Shown: positions 50,454-60,081, counted from the first letter of the stretch. The stretch: 64,000 nt of DNA from an uncultured Bacteroidales bacterium (GCA_902769535.1 CACXPH010000010.1:1-64000); one strand, 5' to 3'. A program made the numbers and translations. Notes: generated from the letters alone by a model not told the origin.

Positions 50454-50860
50454 AGGCTGTCCATATAGCCTTCCAATATGATGCACGCGGCGATCTTGTC
50501 CACCACGGCTTTGTTCTGCCGGTCTTTTTTCTTCATGCCACCGGCAATCATGGCCTGATGCGCCAACACGGATGTGAAGCGCTCGTCGTACATAGTTATC
50601 GGTTTATCGGGAAAAGTCTTTTTGAAGACTCCTAAGAACGGCCGTATATAATTCATCGATTCAGACTCCTGACCGTTCATCTGCGTAGGATGGCCGATGA
50701 CTACTTCGTCCACAGGTTCGTGTGCGAAGTAATCCGTTAGCCAGTTCATTAAATTCTTCGTCTCGATCGTAAGCAAGGGATTAGCCGTTATACGGAGAAC
50801 ATCCGAAACGGCTAATCCTGTGCGTTTACGACCGTAGTCTATTGCGAGAATGCGACCCAT
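50447..50860 (-). CDS. ruvX: RuvX/YqgF-family nuclease (pre-16S rRNA processing)
   Basis: A 137-residue RNase H-fold protein: ILAIDYGRKRTGLAVSD with the catalytic Asp, VVIGHPTQMNGQESE, and YDERFTSVLAHQAM with another acidic residue, then DKIAACIILEGYM. In E. coli YqgF matures the 16S rRNA 5' end. It overlaps the TPR gene by one base (TAATG). Confidence 0.92.
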   Translation of the reverse strand: MGRILAIDYGRKRTGLAVSDVLRITANPLLTIETKNLMNWLTDYFAHEPVDEVVIGHPTQMNGQESESMNYIRPFLGVFKKTFPDKPITMYDERFTSVLAHQAMIAGGMKKKDRQNKAVVDKIAACIILEGYMDSLR

Positions 50861-52101
50861 TAGAGGTTATTGAGTTTCTCTGCGATCTCTTCGTACTTAG
50901 CGTCCATGCGGAAGCGGTAGTACAGACTCTTAAGGATCTGCATGTACGAGCGCTCCGTAGGATCCATCTCGTGTGCTTTCTCGAAGTACGGGAGGGACTT
51001 CTTGAAGACGGCGTTCATCTCCTCAAGGGCTTTCTTGTAAGCCTTGTTATCGGAGATCAGCGCAGCAGCCTCGTTGAGTTTGACTGCTTGGTTGTAGTAT
51101 ACTCTACCCTTACCTGCTACCGCGTCAGCCAGCGTCGGATCGATAGCGAGTGCGTTGTCAAAGTCCTGCATCGCCTCGTCATAGTGACCGAGGTTGTCGT
51201 TGAGGTTACCTTTGATCAGGTGGTACTGTGCTACGTTCGGTTCGCGCTCGATAGCCTGAGCGAGGTAATCAACCGCCGTCTGCTCCTGACCGGAGTAGAT
51301 ATAATAGTTGATGAGGTTCTGGAGGAACCAGGGCTCAGCCGGGAAGCGTACGATAGCCTCCTGAAGGGTCGTGATGAATTTCGCGGTATCCTTGAGCGCT
51401 ACGTACTCCTGATAGAGGAACTGGTTAACCGAGATAGCCTCATAGTCGCCGTTCTTGAGTTCTTCAAGCAGCGCAACAGCATCCTCATGACGCTCTGCCT
51501 GTACAGCGAAGATAGCAGCGTAGTAACGGTACTGCGTGTACGTGGTGTCACGCGGCATCTCTTTCTGAAGCTTCGGATCTTGCATCATCGCCAAGTTCGG
51601 CATGTCGGTATGCATCTTGAAAGCCGTGAATGCGCCGTCGAAATCCTTCTGCTCGTTGAGGTAGATACCGTACTTCACCAATTCCTGCTGTTTGTAGTAC
51701 TCCAGCATTTTCTTGGTGATGTTTGCGTGGGTCTTGGGGTCGGTCATCACCTCACGACCCTTCTTGTCGAGGGTCATGACGGAAGCGAGTTCGTCAGCCT
51801 TGAGCCAGTAGTTATAACTCTCCTCCACAGCGTAACCGGCCTTGGCCTGGTTTACACCCTTACCCATCATCTGGTTGTAGTTCTCCTGAGTGAGCTCCTG
51901 ATAACCGATCATACCAGCCCAGTAGTAAGTCTCAGCGGTAGGTGCAGCCTCAATAGCCTCTTCGATAGCGGAACGAGCTGCCGAGAAGTCCGGCGTCTCA
52001 GACGTAATGTAACTCTTTGCCTTCTTTACCAACGGGTTTTTCTGTGCAAAGCAGCCTGCGCTCATGAGCACGATAACTGCCAAAATCAAACTCTTTTTCA
52101 T
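50860..52101 (-). CDS. Secreted TPR-repeat protein
   Basis: A 413-residue protein with a signal peptide (LILAVIVLMSAGCFA; a Cys at the end of the hydrophobic stretch may make it a lipoprotein) and about eight TPR-like helical repeats, such as YHLIKGNLNDNLGHYDEAMQDFDNALAIDPTLADA. It likely works as a scaffold in the periplasm or at the outer membrane. It follows gyrA by 3 bases. Confidence 0.82.
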   Translation of the reverse strand: MKKSLILAVIVLMSAGCFAQKNPLVKKAKSYITSETPDFSAARSAIEEAIEAAPTAETYYWAGMIGYQELTQENYNQMMGKGVNQAKAGYAVEESYNYWLKADELASVMTLDKKGREVMTDPKTHANITKKMLEYYKQQELVKYGIYLNEQKDFDGAFTAFKMHTDMPNLAMMQDPKLQKEMPRDTTYTQYRYYAAIFAVQAERHEDAVALLEELKNGDYEAISVNQFLYQEYVALKDTAKFITTLQEAIVRFPAEPWFLQNLINYYIYSGQEQTAVDYLAQAIEREPNVAQYHLIKGNLNDNLGHYDEAMQDFDNALAIDPTLADAVAGKGRVYYNQAVKLNEAAALISDNKAYKKALEEMNAVFKKSLPYFEKAHEMDPTERSYMQILKSLYYRFRMDAKYEEIAEKLNNL

Positions 52102-52104
52102 AAT

Positions 52105-54708
52105 TTATTCGTTTGTTTCATTATTGTTTTCACCATTAAGAGCCTCCGGCTCATCATTGAGCGGCTCTGCCGCGCTCATTTCATCATTCTCATTCTCCTC
52201 TTTCGGAACGATACAACCGCTCATAAGGGTGTCGTTACGTTTCTGGAGTTCGATGAGTTTGACGCCTTGTGCTGCACGTCCTGTCTGGCGGATGGTCGAT
52301 ATATCCATGCGGATAGCCGTTCCTGCCTTGGTGATGAGCATCAGGTCATCCTCGTCGGTTACTGCGTGGATACCGATCAGTTGACCGGTCTTCTCGGTAA
52401 TCTCGATGGTCTTGACACCCTTACCGCCACGGTTCGTAACACGGTAGATTGCGTTGCCTTCCTCGTCGTCGAGGGCTGTGCGCTTACCAAATCCGTTCTC
52501 AGAAATCACAAGGATCGTCTTGTCTGTATTCTTCTCTACACAAACTGTGCCAATCACGCGATCTTGTCCGTCTTCCTCGAGCGTAATCGCCTTCACACCT
52601 GTCGCTCCACGACCCATCGGACGTACGCCGGACTCGTTGAAACGAACGACTTTACCGTTGTAGGAAGCCACGAGCATCTCGCTCTGTCCGTCGGTCAGCG
52701 TTACACCGATCAGTTCGTCGCCTTCACGCAGACCGAGTGCGATGATACCGTTGGCACGAGGACGGCTGTATGCCTCCAGCGTCGTCTTCTTCATCAGACC
52801 GTTCTTGGTGATGAAAATCAGGTAGTGGTTCTCGATATACTCCTGGTCGTTCAGACCCTTGACGTTGATACAAGTACGTACCTTATCCCCCTTCTGGAGG
52901 TTGATCATATTCTGGATAGCACGACCCTTCGACTGCTTGTTGCCCTCCGGCAGTTCATATACCTTGAGCCAGTATAGACGACCCATCTCGGTGAAGAACA
53001 TCATGGTCGAGTGCATCGAAGCTTGGTGTACATACTCGATGAAGTCCTGATCGCGGGCAGAACCGGCTTTCGAACCGATGCCGCCGCGGCTCTGCTGCCG
53101 GAAGTCAGCCAGCGGTGTACGCTTGATATAACCAAGGTGGCTGATGGTGATAATCATGTCATCGTCCGCGTACATATCCTCCGGGTTGAACTCGGTAGCC
53201 ATCTTCACGATCTGCGTACGACGCTCGTCGCCGTATTTCTCCTTGATCTCCTCGAGCTCGGCGTTGATCACGTCATAACGCATTTCCTCGCTGGCGAGCA
53301 GTTCGTTGAGGTGAGCAATGAGTTTCTCGATCTCTTCGTACTCTTGCTTCAACTCGTCGATACGCAGGCCGGTCAGGGCGCTCAGACGCATATCTACGAT
53401 TGCCTTCGACTGCAGGTTATCAAGGTTGAAACGTGCCTCGAGGTTAGCCTGTGCGTCGGCCGGAGTGCGGCTCGCACGAATGATACGAACCACCTCGTCG
53501 ATATTATCTACGGCGATGATCAAGCCTTGCAGGATATGTGCTTTCTCCTCGGCTTTCTTGAGCTCATAGCGTGTACGACGCGTTACCACCTCCATACGAT
53601 GCTCGATGAAGTTACCGATGAGTTGTTTGAGGTTCAGCAGCATTGGACGGCCTTTGACAAGGGCGATGCTATTCACTGCAAAGCTCGACTGCAGCGCGGT
53701 AAACTTATAGAGCTTATTGAGTACCACCTGTGCGTTCGCGTCACGCTTCACGTCAATCACGATACGGATATCACGCTTCGAGTGGTCTTGGATATCAGAG
53801 ATACCTTCGATCTTCTTATCGTTAGCCAGCTCGGCAATTGCCTTAACCAGTTCGTTCTTCACCACGCCGTACGGCAGTTCGGTGATCACGATGCGCTCAC
53901 GACCGTTATCATCGGTCTCGATGTCCGCATTCGAACGGATAATCACACGACCACGACCGGTCTCATAAGCGTCCTTCACGCCTTGATAACCGTATATCGT
54001 ACCGCCTGTCGGGAAGTCCGGAGCCTTGATGTACTCCATCAGATCCTCTACCGTGATCTCCTCCACGAACTGGTCATGCATGCGCTCCTTAATATTACGT
54101 ATGTACGCGCAACAGCCGTCAATCACTTCCGAGAGGTTATGTGTCGGCATGTTCGTTGCCATACCTACGGCAATACCGCTGGCACCGTTCACGAGCAGGT
54201 TCGGGAAACGGCAAGGCAGAACGACCGGCTCTTTGAGCGAGTCGTCGAAGTTATTCTGCATATCTACGGTGTCCTTCTCGATGTCACGCAGCATCTCTTC
54301 TGCGAGCTTCGAGAGGCGAGCCTCGGTATAACGCATAGCAGCTGCACCGTCACCATCGACCGAACCGAAGTTTCCTTGGCCGTCAACCAGGCAATAACGC
54401 ATAGCCCACGGCTGTGCCATACGCACGAGCGTACCGTAGATAGAACTGTCACCGTGCGGGTGATACTTACCCATTACCTCACCGACGATACGTGCACTCT
54501 TCTTGGTCGGCTTGTCGCTCGTGTTACCGAGCTCGTTCATACCGAACAGCACACGACGGTGAACAGGCTTGAAACCGTCGCGCACGTCTGGCAGCGCACG
54601 GCTTACGATCACAGACATCGAGTAGTCGATATACGAGGACTTCATTTCCTCATCAATCTTCACCGGAATAATGTGATCATTCTGAATCAATTCGTTGTTT
54701 TCTTCCAT
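52105..54708 (-). CDS. gyrA: DNA gyrase subunit A
   Basis: The 867-residue topoisomerase II A subunit. The breakage-reunion domain includes KYHPHGDSSIYGTLVRMAQP and the active-site Tyr127 in AAMRYTEARLS. The C-terminal beta-pinwheel has a GyrA-box-like QQSRGGIGSKAG and blades such as NGLMKKTTLEAYSRPRANGI. The quinolone-region positions equal to E. coli Ser83 and Asp87 are Ser and Gly. The tail (about residues 832-867) is acidic and Asn/Glu-rich. First gene of a minus-strand run extending to 44666, with its own promoter. Confidence 0.96.
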   Translation of the reverse strand: MEENNELIQNDHIIPVKIDEEMKSSYIDYSMSVIVSRALPDVRDGFKPVHRRVLFGMNELGNTSDKPTKKSARIVGEVMGKYHPHGDSSIYGTLVRMAQPWAMRYCLVDGQGNFGSVDGDGAAAMRYTEARLSKLAEEMLRDIEKDTVDMQNNFDDSLKEPVVLPCRFPNLLVNGASGIAVGMATNMPTHNLSEVIDGCCAYIRNIKERMHDQFVEEITVEDLMEYIKAPDFPTGGTIYGYQGVKDAYETGRGRVIIRSNADIETDDNGRERIVITELPYGVVKNELVKAIAELANDKKIEGISDIQDHSKRDIRIVIDVKRDANAQVVLNKLYKFTALQSSFAVNSIALVKGRPMLLNLKQLIGNFIEHRMEVVTRRTRYELKKAEEKAHILQGLIIAVDNIDEVVRIIRASRTPADAQANLEARFNLDNLQSKAIVDMRLSALTGLRIDELKQEYEEIEKLIAHLNELLASEEMRYDVINAELEEIKEKYGDERRTQIVKMATEFNPEDMYADDDMIITISHLGYIKRTPLADFRQQSRGGIGSKAGSARDQDFIEYVHQASMHSTMMFFTEMGRLYWLKVYELPEGNKQSKGRAIQNMINLQKGDKVRTCINVKGLNDQEYIENHYLIFITKNGLMKKTTLEAYSRPRANGIIALGLREGDELIGVTLTDGQSEMLVASYNGKVVRFNESGVRPMGRGATGVKAITLEEDGQDRVIGTVCVEKNTDKTILVISENGFGKRTALDDEEGNAIYRVTNRGGKGVKTIEITEKTGQLIGIHAVTDEDDLMLITKAGTAIRMDISTIRQTGRAAQGVKLIELQKRNDTLMSGCIVPKEENENDEMSAAEPLNDEPEALNGENNNETNE

Positions 54709-54751
54709 TGTTATAATTGTTTAATTAGTTGTTGCCACATATTTTGCGCTG

Positions 54752-54759
54752 CAAAATTA
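54752..54759 (-). promoter_or_regulatory. Bacteroidota -7 element for the gyrA run
   Basis: TAATTTTG on the minus strand, 44 bases before the gyrA ATG. Confidence 0.65.
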
Positions 54760-55208
54760 CTACTTTTTTTTGATATGTGCAAATAATTTCGCATATTTTT
54801 GCATTTTTCTTTCAAATCGGCCCTCCCCCGATAGAAAAACGAAAGTCTCTTAAATCGCAAATAAATGCCCTTTCTCGTCATTTCTATCCCTCACTCGCGC
54901 GCGACTATGTGCGCTCGAACATTTCCTTGTTTGGCTCGGATGTTGGCGGTAGTCATCCTCGCTGTCCGCTCTCTACATGCGGACGGTTATGCTCGTCCGT
55001 CTCTATTCTTTGAATATTCGCCCGCCCGGACTTCGATAATTGCGGGTGTAGCCCATGCGGAGTGTAGCATTTTTTTGCAAATAAATTTGCATATATGAAA
55101 TTTGTTACGTAGTAACTTAATCATGGATCACCGTTTCCGACGGGGCCAATAGGTTAAATAGCGTTTTTGCTCGGCATATTTATGTGCCGCCATTCATCTT
55201 TGTTAGGT

Positions 55209-55337
55209 GCGCGGGACTTCACGCGCCTTTTCTTTCTTCTTTTCCTGGCGGATTTAATCCGCCAATATAAAAGCTTTGTTTATTATCTCGGATATCATCC
55301 GAGTACTTTGTCCATTGCGTCCGGATTTAATCCGGAC
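55209..55337. repeat. Cluster of REP-like palindromes
   Basis: Four hairpins in a row: GCGCG/CGCGC (55209-55226), TGGCGGATTTAATCCGCCA (55246-55264), CTCGGATATCATCCGAG (55287-55303) and GTCCGGATTTAATCCGGAC (55319-55337). The last three are perfect or nearly so and share a GGAT-ATCC core. The third is the same length as, and 12/17 identical to, the palindrome in the transposase gene. Confidence 0.85.
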
Positions 55338-55346
55338 ATAATTTCG

Positions 55347-55478
55347 TCCTACTTGCTTCCTTTCATTCTCCTATCTCCCTCCTACTTGCCTCCTATGTGC
55401 CTCCTATCTGCAATGGGTGCTCAATGGATACTGAAAGGATGCTGAATGGGTCCTCAATGGGTCCTCCATCCAACATCC
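55347..55478. repeat. 11-base tandem array, 12 units in two sub-families
   Basis: Units 1-6 follow TCCTAtcTGCC (55347-55412) and units 7-12 follow ATGGgTcCTCA (55413-55478), with no break in the 11-base register. Most first-half units carry TAG on the minus strand, and several second-half units carry TGA on one strand. Confidence 0.92.
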
Positions 55479-55652
55479 TTATTCTGTTAAAATGTTTTGT
55501 ATGTTTTTTTTCTTAATCAAGCGATCTCCTCGCCTCGCTTCATGGCCTCATTGCTTTATCAATTTTGGTGCAAAGATAACACTTTTTTTTCATATTTCCA
55601 AATATTTTGCTTACAAAATATGCAAAAATTTGCACATTCCAAATATTTTTCG

Positions 55653-55660
55653 TATCTTTG
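55653..55660 (+). promoter_or_regulatory. Bacteroidota promoter for the gene at 55682
   Basis: TATCTTTG with TTTG at 55629-55632, exactly 20 bases between. Start codon 22 bases downstream. Confidence 0.85.
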
Positions 55661-55681
55661 CAACCAAAATGAATTTGCTTA

Positions 55682-56419
55682 ATGAAAAAGTGGTTTTTTC
55701 TTCTGTTATTGGCAGGCTTGGTGATGAGTGTGCCTGCAAACGCGCAGTTCTTCACGCAGATGAGCCTGATGACGCCCCATTATTACCCGGGTGAGGTCTA
55801 TTTCACAGACGGCCACCACGAGGCATTTGAAGAAGTCGAACTGCCGCGTGTCAGTAAGAGCCGGTTAGGTGTCAAAGTCCATGCTGACGACAAACGCACC
55901 TATATTGACGCCATAGACATCGTAGCCATCAAAATCTGGCATAAGAACTTTCCAGACAAAGTGCACACTATTTACTATGTGCAGGCGAAGAAAGCGATGA
56001 TGCAGGACGACAACATGTGGGGAACACCTATCGCCGGTAGCGACTGGGGCGTGCTCTACAAATGCGAGATGAACTACGAAATCGACAAAAAGACCGGCGA
56101 ACTCAATATCGTGAAGTTCGTTGGCGGCAATGGACCTGACACCCCGACGCTCTACTATCTGAAGCGTCCGGAATGGACTGAAGCGCAATTGTTGCTCTGG
56201 AACGGCGGTTTCTGCCCGAACAAGAAGAAAGCCGCGGTGGTCTTCAAAGAGAACCTAACCATCTACGATGCCATCAAGTCCGGCAAACTCGGCCCATCGG
56301 ACATGCAGTATATCTTAGACGAGATGGCAGGCGGCAAGAAACCGGAAACACCCGAACAAGCCGTACCGCAAGTACAAACAGATACTATCTCAAACGGAGT
56401 GGCAGGAGACGACGAATGA
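55682..56419 (+). CDS. Secreted hypothetical protein
   Basis: A 245-residue protein with a signal peptide (KWFFLLLLAGLVMSVPANAQ, cleavage near residue 21). The mature part (YYPGEVYFTDGHHEAFEEVELPRV, then DAIDIVAIKIWHKNFPDKVHTIYYVQ) looks like a single beta-rich periplasmic domain with a Thr/Glu-rich tail. I do not recognise a family. It is followed one base later by the protease gene, suggesting they act together, for example as substrate or inhibitor; that is inference. Confidence 0.7.
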   Translation: MKKWFFLLLLAGLVMSVPANAQFFTQMSLMTPHYYPGEVYFTDGHHEAFEEVELPRVSKSRLGVKVHADDKRTYIDAIDIVAIKIWHKNFPDKVHTIYYVQAKKAMMQDDNMWGTPIAGSDWGVLYKCEMNYEIDKKTGELNIVKFVGGNGPDTPTLYYLKRPEWTEAQLLLWNGGFCPNKKKAAVVFKENLTIYDAIKSGKLGPSDMQYILDEMAGGKKPETPEQAVPQVQTDTISNGVAGDDE

Positions 56420-56420
56420 T

Positions 56421-57893
56421 ATGAAAAGGACAGTTGGTTTTGTTTTTCTACTGCTATTAATAGCAGTCAACCTCTCGGCGCAAGGCTTGCGTCACAGCGT
56501 GTGCATCGTTGAGCCCGAGTTCACGGAGCAAGAGAAAGCGTTCATGAGCGACTACTCGCTCTATCTGTCCCGTGCAGGGATGAACAGCGCTTCGCGGATG
56601 TTAAGCTCGTACAAGAACGAAGGCTGTTTCGGCTCGGGTGTTGTGGTGGCTACCTCTACGGGCAAATATGTCCTGACGAACCTGCACGTAGTAGGCTATG
56701 CTCAAGCCGCTACCGTCTCGTTCCAATTGCACGACAAGACGCTTCGCTACGCACACTGTCGCGTGGCACAGACAAGTCCCGCTTGTGACTTGGCGATGGT
56801 CGAGTTACCGGCAGAATGTGACATGATTGCCCTACCCTTGTTTACCGGCGAAGTGACAGATGACATGTCGATTGCAGCGGCCGGTTTCCCGGGCTTGGCG
56901 AATAAGCCGTCATGGCAACTCACACGCGGATATGTCTCGAATGCCCGTCTGGACTTGGACGGCCACGAGCGCGCCACGCATATCATTCAGCACACGGCTT
57001 CGATTGACCCCGGCAGTAGCGGAGGTCCGCTCTTATTCAAGGACGAAGAAGGCAAATACAGCATCGTGGGTATTAATACCTGGAAAGCGTTCTACCGCGA
57101 AGGTGTCGGTCTGGCGATAGGAATAGAGGATATCACAGCGTTCGAACAGACGATGAGCACTCCTTCAGATCCCGAGTATAAGGCTTTGGAGCAACTGCAA
57201 GCCATGATTGGAGAAGACTGGTTATATGTCTTCCGCAAACTGCCGGAAGAAGAACAGAAAGCACTTCGCGAAGCAGACTGGCGCCTGCCTTTAGACCCTG
57301 CGTTACGTACGTTAGCGGTTCGTGATAGTCTGGTGAATGCGGATAGCAAAGATGCCAAGCGCTATGAACGCACGAAGAGCCGCATAGCCGATTTGGATCA
57401 TTACCGTCATGTGAATCTGATTTACAATAATTATATCGGCATGAACCAACAGGTCGGTGTGCAGTTCGGCTTTGATTGGAGAGGTTTTGTATCTACCGGT
57501 ATTCAGGTAACGGCACTCATTGCTGACATGCAGGATGGAGCCGGTTCCGCAACCCGCGCAGGCGGCATGTTCGGCGCCTATCTGGGCGGACAAGTGCCTA
57601 TTGTTGTCGGCAAGCATATCTTGGCGCCGCATATCCTGCAGAGTGCAGGAGCGGGTCCGATAAAATCGAATGACTTGTTTAATGTAGCAATCGTCACGGA
57701 CACGCGTATTGGTTTGGACTGGCGCATTCCGTTCTCGTCCTGCGACCTGATTCTTGGTGCGTATTACGATATTAACTGGATGTGGAGCAAAGACAAACTG
57801 AACAACATCGAACCGAATAAAACCGGAGTGTTAAATCGATTTAACCAGTACCTGCAACATGGTATCGGCGTCACCCTTGGCGTAGGTTTCTAA
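56421..57893 (+). CDS. Trypsin-like serine protease with C-terminal barrel-like domain
   Basis: A 490-residue secreted protein. Signal peptide at residues 1-20. The trypsin/HtrA-like fold is seen in GSGVVVATSTGKYVLTNLHVVG (His89), CDLAMVEL (Asp123) and DPGSSGGPLL (Ser200), a complete catalytic triad. There is no PDZ domain. After a helical linker (residues about 255-325), residues 328-490 alternate hydrophobic and polar positions with Gly and aromatics (GVQFGFDWRGFVSTGIQVTALIA) and end HGIGVTLGVGF, like an outer membrane barrel. It may expose or anchor the protease at the outer membrane. Alternatively the tail is a periplasmic beta domain. Confidence 0.78.
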   Translation: MKRTVGFVFLLLLIAVNLSAQGLRHSVCIVEPEFTEQEKAFMSDYSLYLSRAGMNSASRMLSSYKNEGCFGSGVVVATSTGKYVLTNLHVVGYAQAATVSFQLHDKTLRYAHCRVAQTSPACDLAMVELPAECDMIALPLFTGEVTDDMSIAAAGFPGLANKPSWQLTRGYVSNARLDLDGHERATHIIQHTASIDPGSSGGPLLFKDEEGKYSIVGINTWKAFYREGVGLAIGIEDITAFEQTMSTPSDPEYKALEQLQAMIGEDWLYVFRKLPEEEQKALREADWRLPLDPALRTLAVRDSLVNADSKDAKRYERTKSRIADLDHYRHVNLIYNNYIGMNQQVGVQFGFDWRGFVSTGIQVTALIADMQDGAGSATRAGGMFGAYLGGQVPIVVGKHILAPHILQSAGAGPIKSNDLFNVAIVTDTRIGLDWRIPFSSCDLILGAYYDINWMWSKDKLNNIEPNKTGVLNRFNQYLQHGIGVTLGVGF

Positions 57894-57924
57894 ACAACTA
57901 TTTACAGAGAAATCTGCAAAAAAG

Positions 57925-57955
57925 AATGGCATATGCTTGCATATGTCATTTTTTT
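57925..57955 (+). terminator. Rho-independent terminator
   Basis: AATGGCATATG-CTTG-CATATGTCATT forms an 11-bp stem with one G-T pair, followed by a run of T. It separates the protease gene from the next promoter. Confidence 0.85.
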
Positions 57956-57959
57956 GTAG

Positions 57960-57967
57960 TATCTTTG
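57960..57967 (+). promoter_or_regulatory. Bacteroidota -7 element for the dehydrogenase-pepT run
   Basis: TATCTTTG, 27 bases before ATG at 57995, directly after the terminator. Confidence 0.78.
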
Positions 57968-57994
57968 CAGCGGATTTGAATATTCGTTCAATTA

Positions 57995-58906
57995 ATGCGC
58001 ATTGCTTTTACGACAGAATTGCCTCATGAGGGCTTTAGGCGCTTGGCAGGACACACGTTGTACGCCAAGCCGGAAGAAGCAGAGGTATTGGTAAGCACAT
58101 TCGATTACAAGGTGTCGCAACAGATGATAGACGCGATGCCCCATTTGCGTCTGATAGCTAATTTCGGAGCGGGTTATAACAATATTGATCTGGAGGCCTG
58201 CAAAGCGCGCGGCATACGCGTAACGAACACCCCTCAACCGGTGATAGAGCCTACGGCTGAATTGGCTTTTGCGCTCATGATCAACATAGCAAGGCGCGTG
58301 AGTGAGTTCGACCGGGCGATCCGCAGCGGCACAGGACAGTCCATGGCTGTGATGAACAACCTGAGCCATTCGCTCTACGGCAAAACGCTCGGAATCATCG
58401 GCATGGGACGCATCGGTCAGGCGCTGGCGAGACGAGCTGTGGCTTCCGGCATGCAAATCATCTACCATAACCGTCACCGTTTATCCGATGAAATCGAGCA
58501 AAAATACCATGCCACCTACGTGGATTTTCAGACGGTACTGCAGGATAGCGATTTCGTGAGTCTGAACCTACCCTACACGCCGGAGGTGCATCATCTGATC
58601 GGCAAACCGGAATTGGGTATGATGAAACGCACGGCGTACCTTATCAATACTGCACGCGGCGCGCATGTGGATGAGCAAGCCTTGGTGGAGGCACTCAAGA
58701 GCGGTATTATCGCAGGCGCAGCGCTTGATGTGTATGAGCACGAGCCTACGATTTCATCGGAACTTTTGACGCTTCCGAACGTGCTACTCAGCCCGCATAC
58801 CGGTACCGGTACATGGGAAGGACGCATCGCTATGTGCGGGAACGTGTGCGATAATATCCTCGCCTTTGCCCAAAACGAAACAGATAAAATGAATATAGTA
58901 TTATGA
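57995..58906 (+). CDS. D-isomer-specific 2-hydroxyacid dehydrogenase
   Basis: A 303-residue NAD(P)-dependent reductase. The NAD motif is [46 protein letters not shown] carries the substrate loop. [22 protein letters not shown] has the catalytic Arg, [12 protein letters not shown] the Glu, and [12 protein letters not shown] the His. The closest functional classes are glyoxylate/hydroxypyruvate or lactate-type enzymes; the substrate is not set. It overlaps pepT by 4 bases. Confidence 0.92.
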   Translation: MRIAFTTELPHEGFRRLAGHTLYAKPEEAEVLVSTFDYKVSQQMIDAMPHLRLIANFGAGYNNIDLEACKARGIRVTNTPQPVIEPTAELAFALMINIARRVSEFDRAIRSGTGQSMAVMNNLSHSLYGKTLGIIGMGRIGQALARRAVASGMQIIYHNRHRLSDEIEQKYHATYVDFQTVLQDSDFVSLNLPYTPEVHHLIGKPELGMMKRTAYLINTARGAHVDEQALVEALKSGIIAGAALDVYEHEPTISSELLTLPNVLLSPHTGTGTWEGRIAMCGNVCDNILAFAQNETDKMNIVL

Positions 58907-60081
58907 CCCTTGTTGAACGTTTTTTGAAGTACGTTTCTTTCTGCACTACCAGCGATGAGAACACCGGCATGACGCCGAGCACACCGGGACAGATGGAGTT
59001 TGCTCGGTATCTGGCGGAGGAGTTGAGCACCATCGGCCTCAGTGAGGTTTCGCTCGATTCCAACGGATATATCATGGCTACGCTGCCGGCGACGGAAGAC
59101 GGCCATCCCGTGATTGGTTTTATTGCGCATATGGACACCTCGCCGGACGCAAGCGGCAAACATATTAAAGCGAGTATCGTAAATGCAGACGAGGCGTGGC
59201 TCGAAGCGAATGAATTCGTGGATAAGCGCTATATAGGTCAGGAGCTTATTGTGACCGACCACACCACCCTTCTTGGTGCAGACGACAAAGCCGGTATCGC
59301 AGAAATCGTCACCGCCATGGAATACCTCATCCAGCACCCGGAGATCAAGCACGGCAAGGTGCGTATCGGCTTCACGCCGGACGAAGAGATCGGCTGCGGT
59401 GCAGACCATTTCGACGTAAAGGCTTTCGGTGCCGATTTTGCGTACACGATGGACGGTGGTGCTATCGGCGAGTTGGAGTACGAGAACTTCAACGCCGCGG
59501 CTTGTAAGATTCGCGTGCACGGCTATAACGTCCATCCGGGCAGTGCGTACCATAAGATGATCAACTCCATGCGTATCGCCTATCAGTTGGCCGTTATGTT
59601 ACCGCGTTGGGAGACGCCGGAGCACACGCAGGGTTACGAGGGTTTCTATCATCTCATCGGTATGAACGGTACGGTGGAAGAGACAACGCTCAGTTATATC
59701 ATCCGCGACCATGACAAAGCCCGTTTCGAGAGCCGTAAACGCGAGTTGGAGCACCTGGTACGTAAGGTTAACCGCGAGTACGGAGAAGGAACGGTTGAGA
59801 TTGAGATGCGCGATCAATATTATAACATGCGCGAAAAGATAGAACCCGTCATACACATCATCGACCTCGCAAAATCTGCGATGAAATCGGTAGGAGTGAC
59901 ACCAATAATAAAACCTATTCGTGGCGGCACGGACGGAGCGAGACTGAGTTTTGAAGGTCTTCCCTGCCCCAATATCTTTGCCGGTGGCGAGAATTTCCAC
60001 AGCCGGTACGAATATCTTCCGATTCCATCGATGCAAAAAGCGATGGAAGTCATCCTCGAAATCATTAAAATGGCTAAATAA
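58903..60081 (+). CDS. pepT: Peptidase T (tripeptide aminopeptidase)
   Basis: A 392-residue M20 zinc aminopeptidase. Metal ligands and catalytic residues lie in [67 protein letters not shown] and [14 protein letters not shown] dimerisation insert ([17 protein letters not shown]) is present. It releases N-terminal residues of tripeptides in the cytoplasm. Confidence 0.95.
   Translation: MTLVERFLKYVSFCTTSDENTGMTPSTPGQMEFARYLAEELSTIGLSEVSLDSNGYIMATLPATEDGHPVIGFIAHMDTSPDASGKHIKASIVNADEAWLEANEFVDKRYIGQELIVTDHTTLLGADDKAGIAEIVTAMEYLIQHPEIKHGKVRIGFTPDEEIGCGADHFDVKAFGADFAYTMDGGAIGELEYENFNAAACKIRVHGYNVHPGSAYHKMINSMRIAYQLAVMLPRWETPEHTQGYEGFYHLIGMNGTVEETTLSYIIRDHDKARFESRKRELEHLVRKVNREYGEGTVEIEMRDQYYNMREKIEPVIHIIDLAKSAMKSVGVTPIIKPIRGGTDGARLSFEGLPCPNIFAGGENFHSRYEYLPIPSMQKAMEVILEIIKMAK

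Larger units (their letters stand above)
54709..55681. other. 973-base gene-free region rich in palindromes and an 11-base array
   Basis: No frame here looks like a real protein. It holds the gyrA promoter, scattered GC-rich inverted repeats (for example GTCCG/CGGAC near 54965-54985), a cluster of palindromes at 55209-55337, the 11-base array at 55347-55478 and the promoter of the next gene. Confidence 0.7.

Noticed and set aside
52105..54786. Long plus-strand frames opposite gyrA (up to 591 codons)
   Set aside because: They are antisense shadows produced by the codon usage of gyrA, which is unmistakable on the minus strand.
54777..55445. Three overlapping plus-strand frames of 77-92 codons
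   Set aside because: They read through palindromes and the 11-base array and have no start context, motif or conserved composition.
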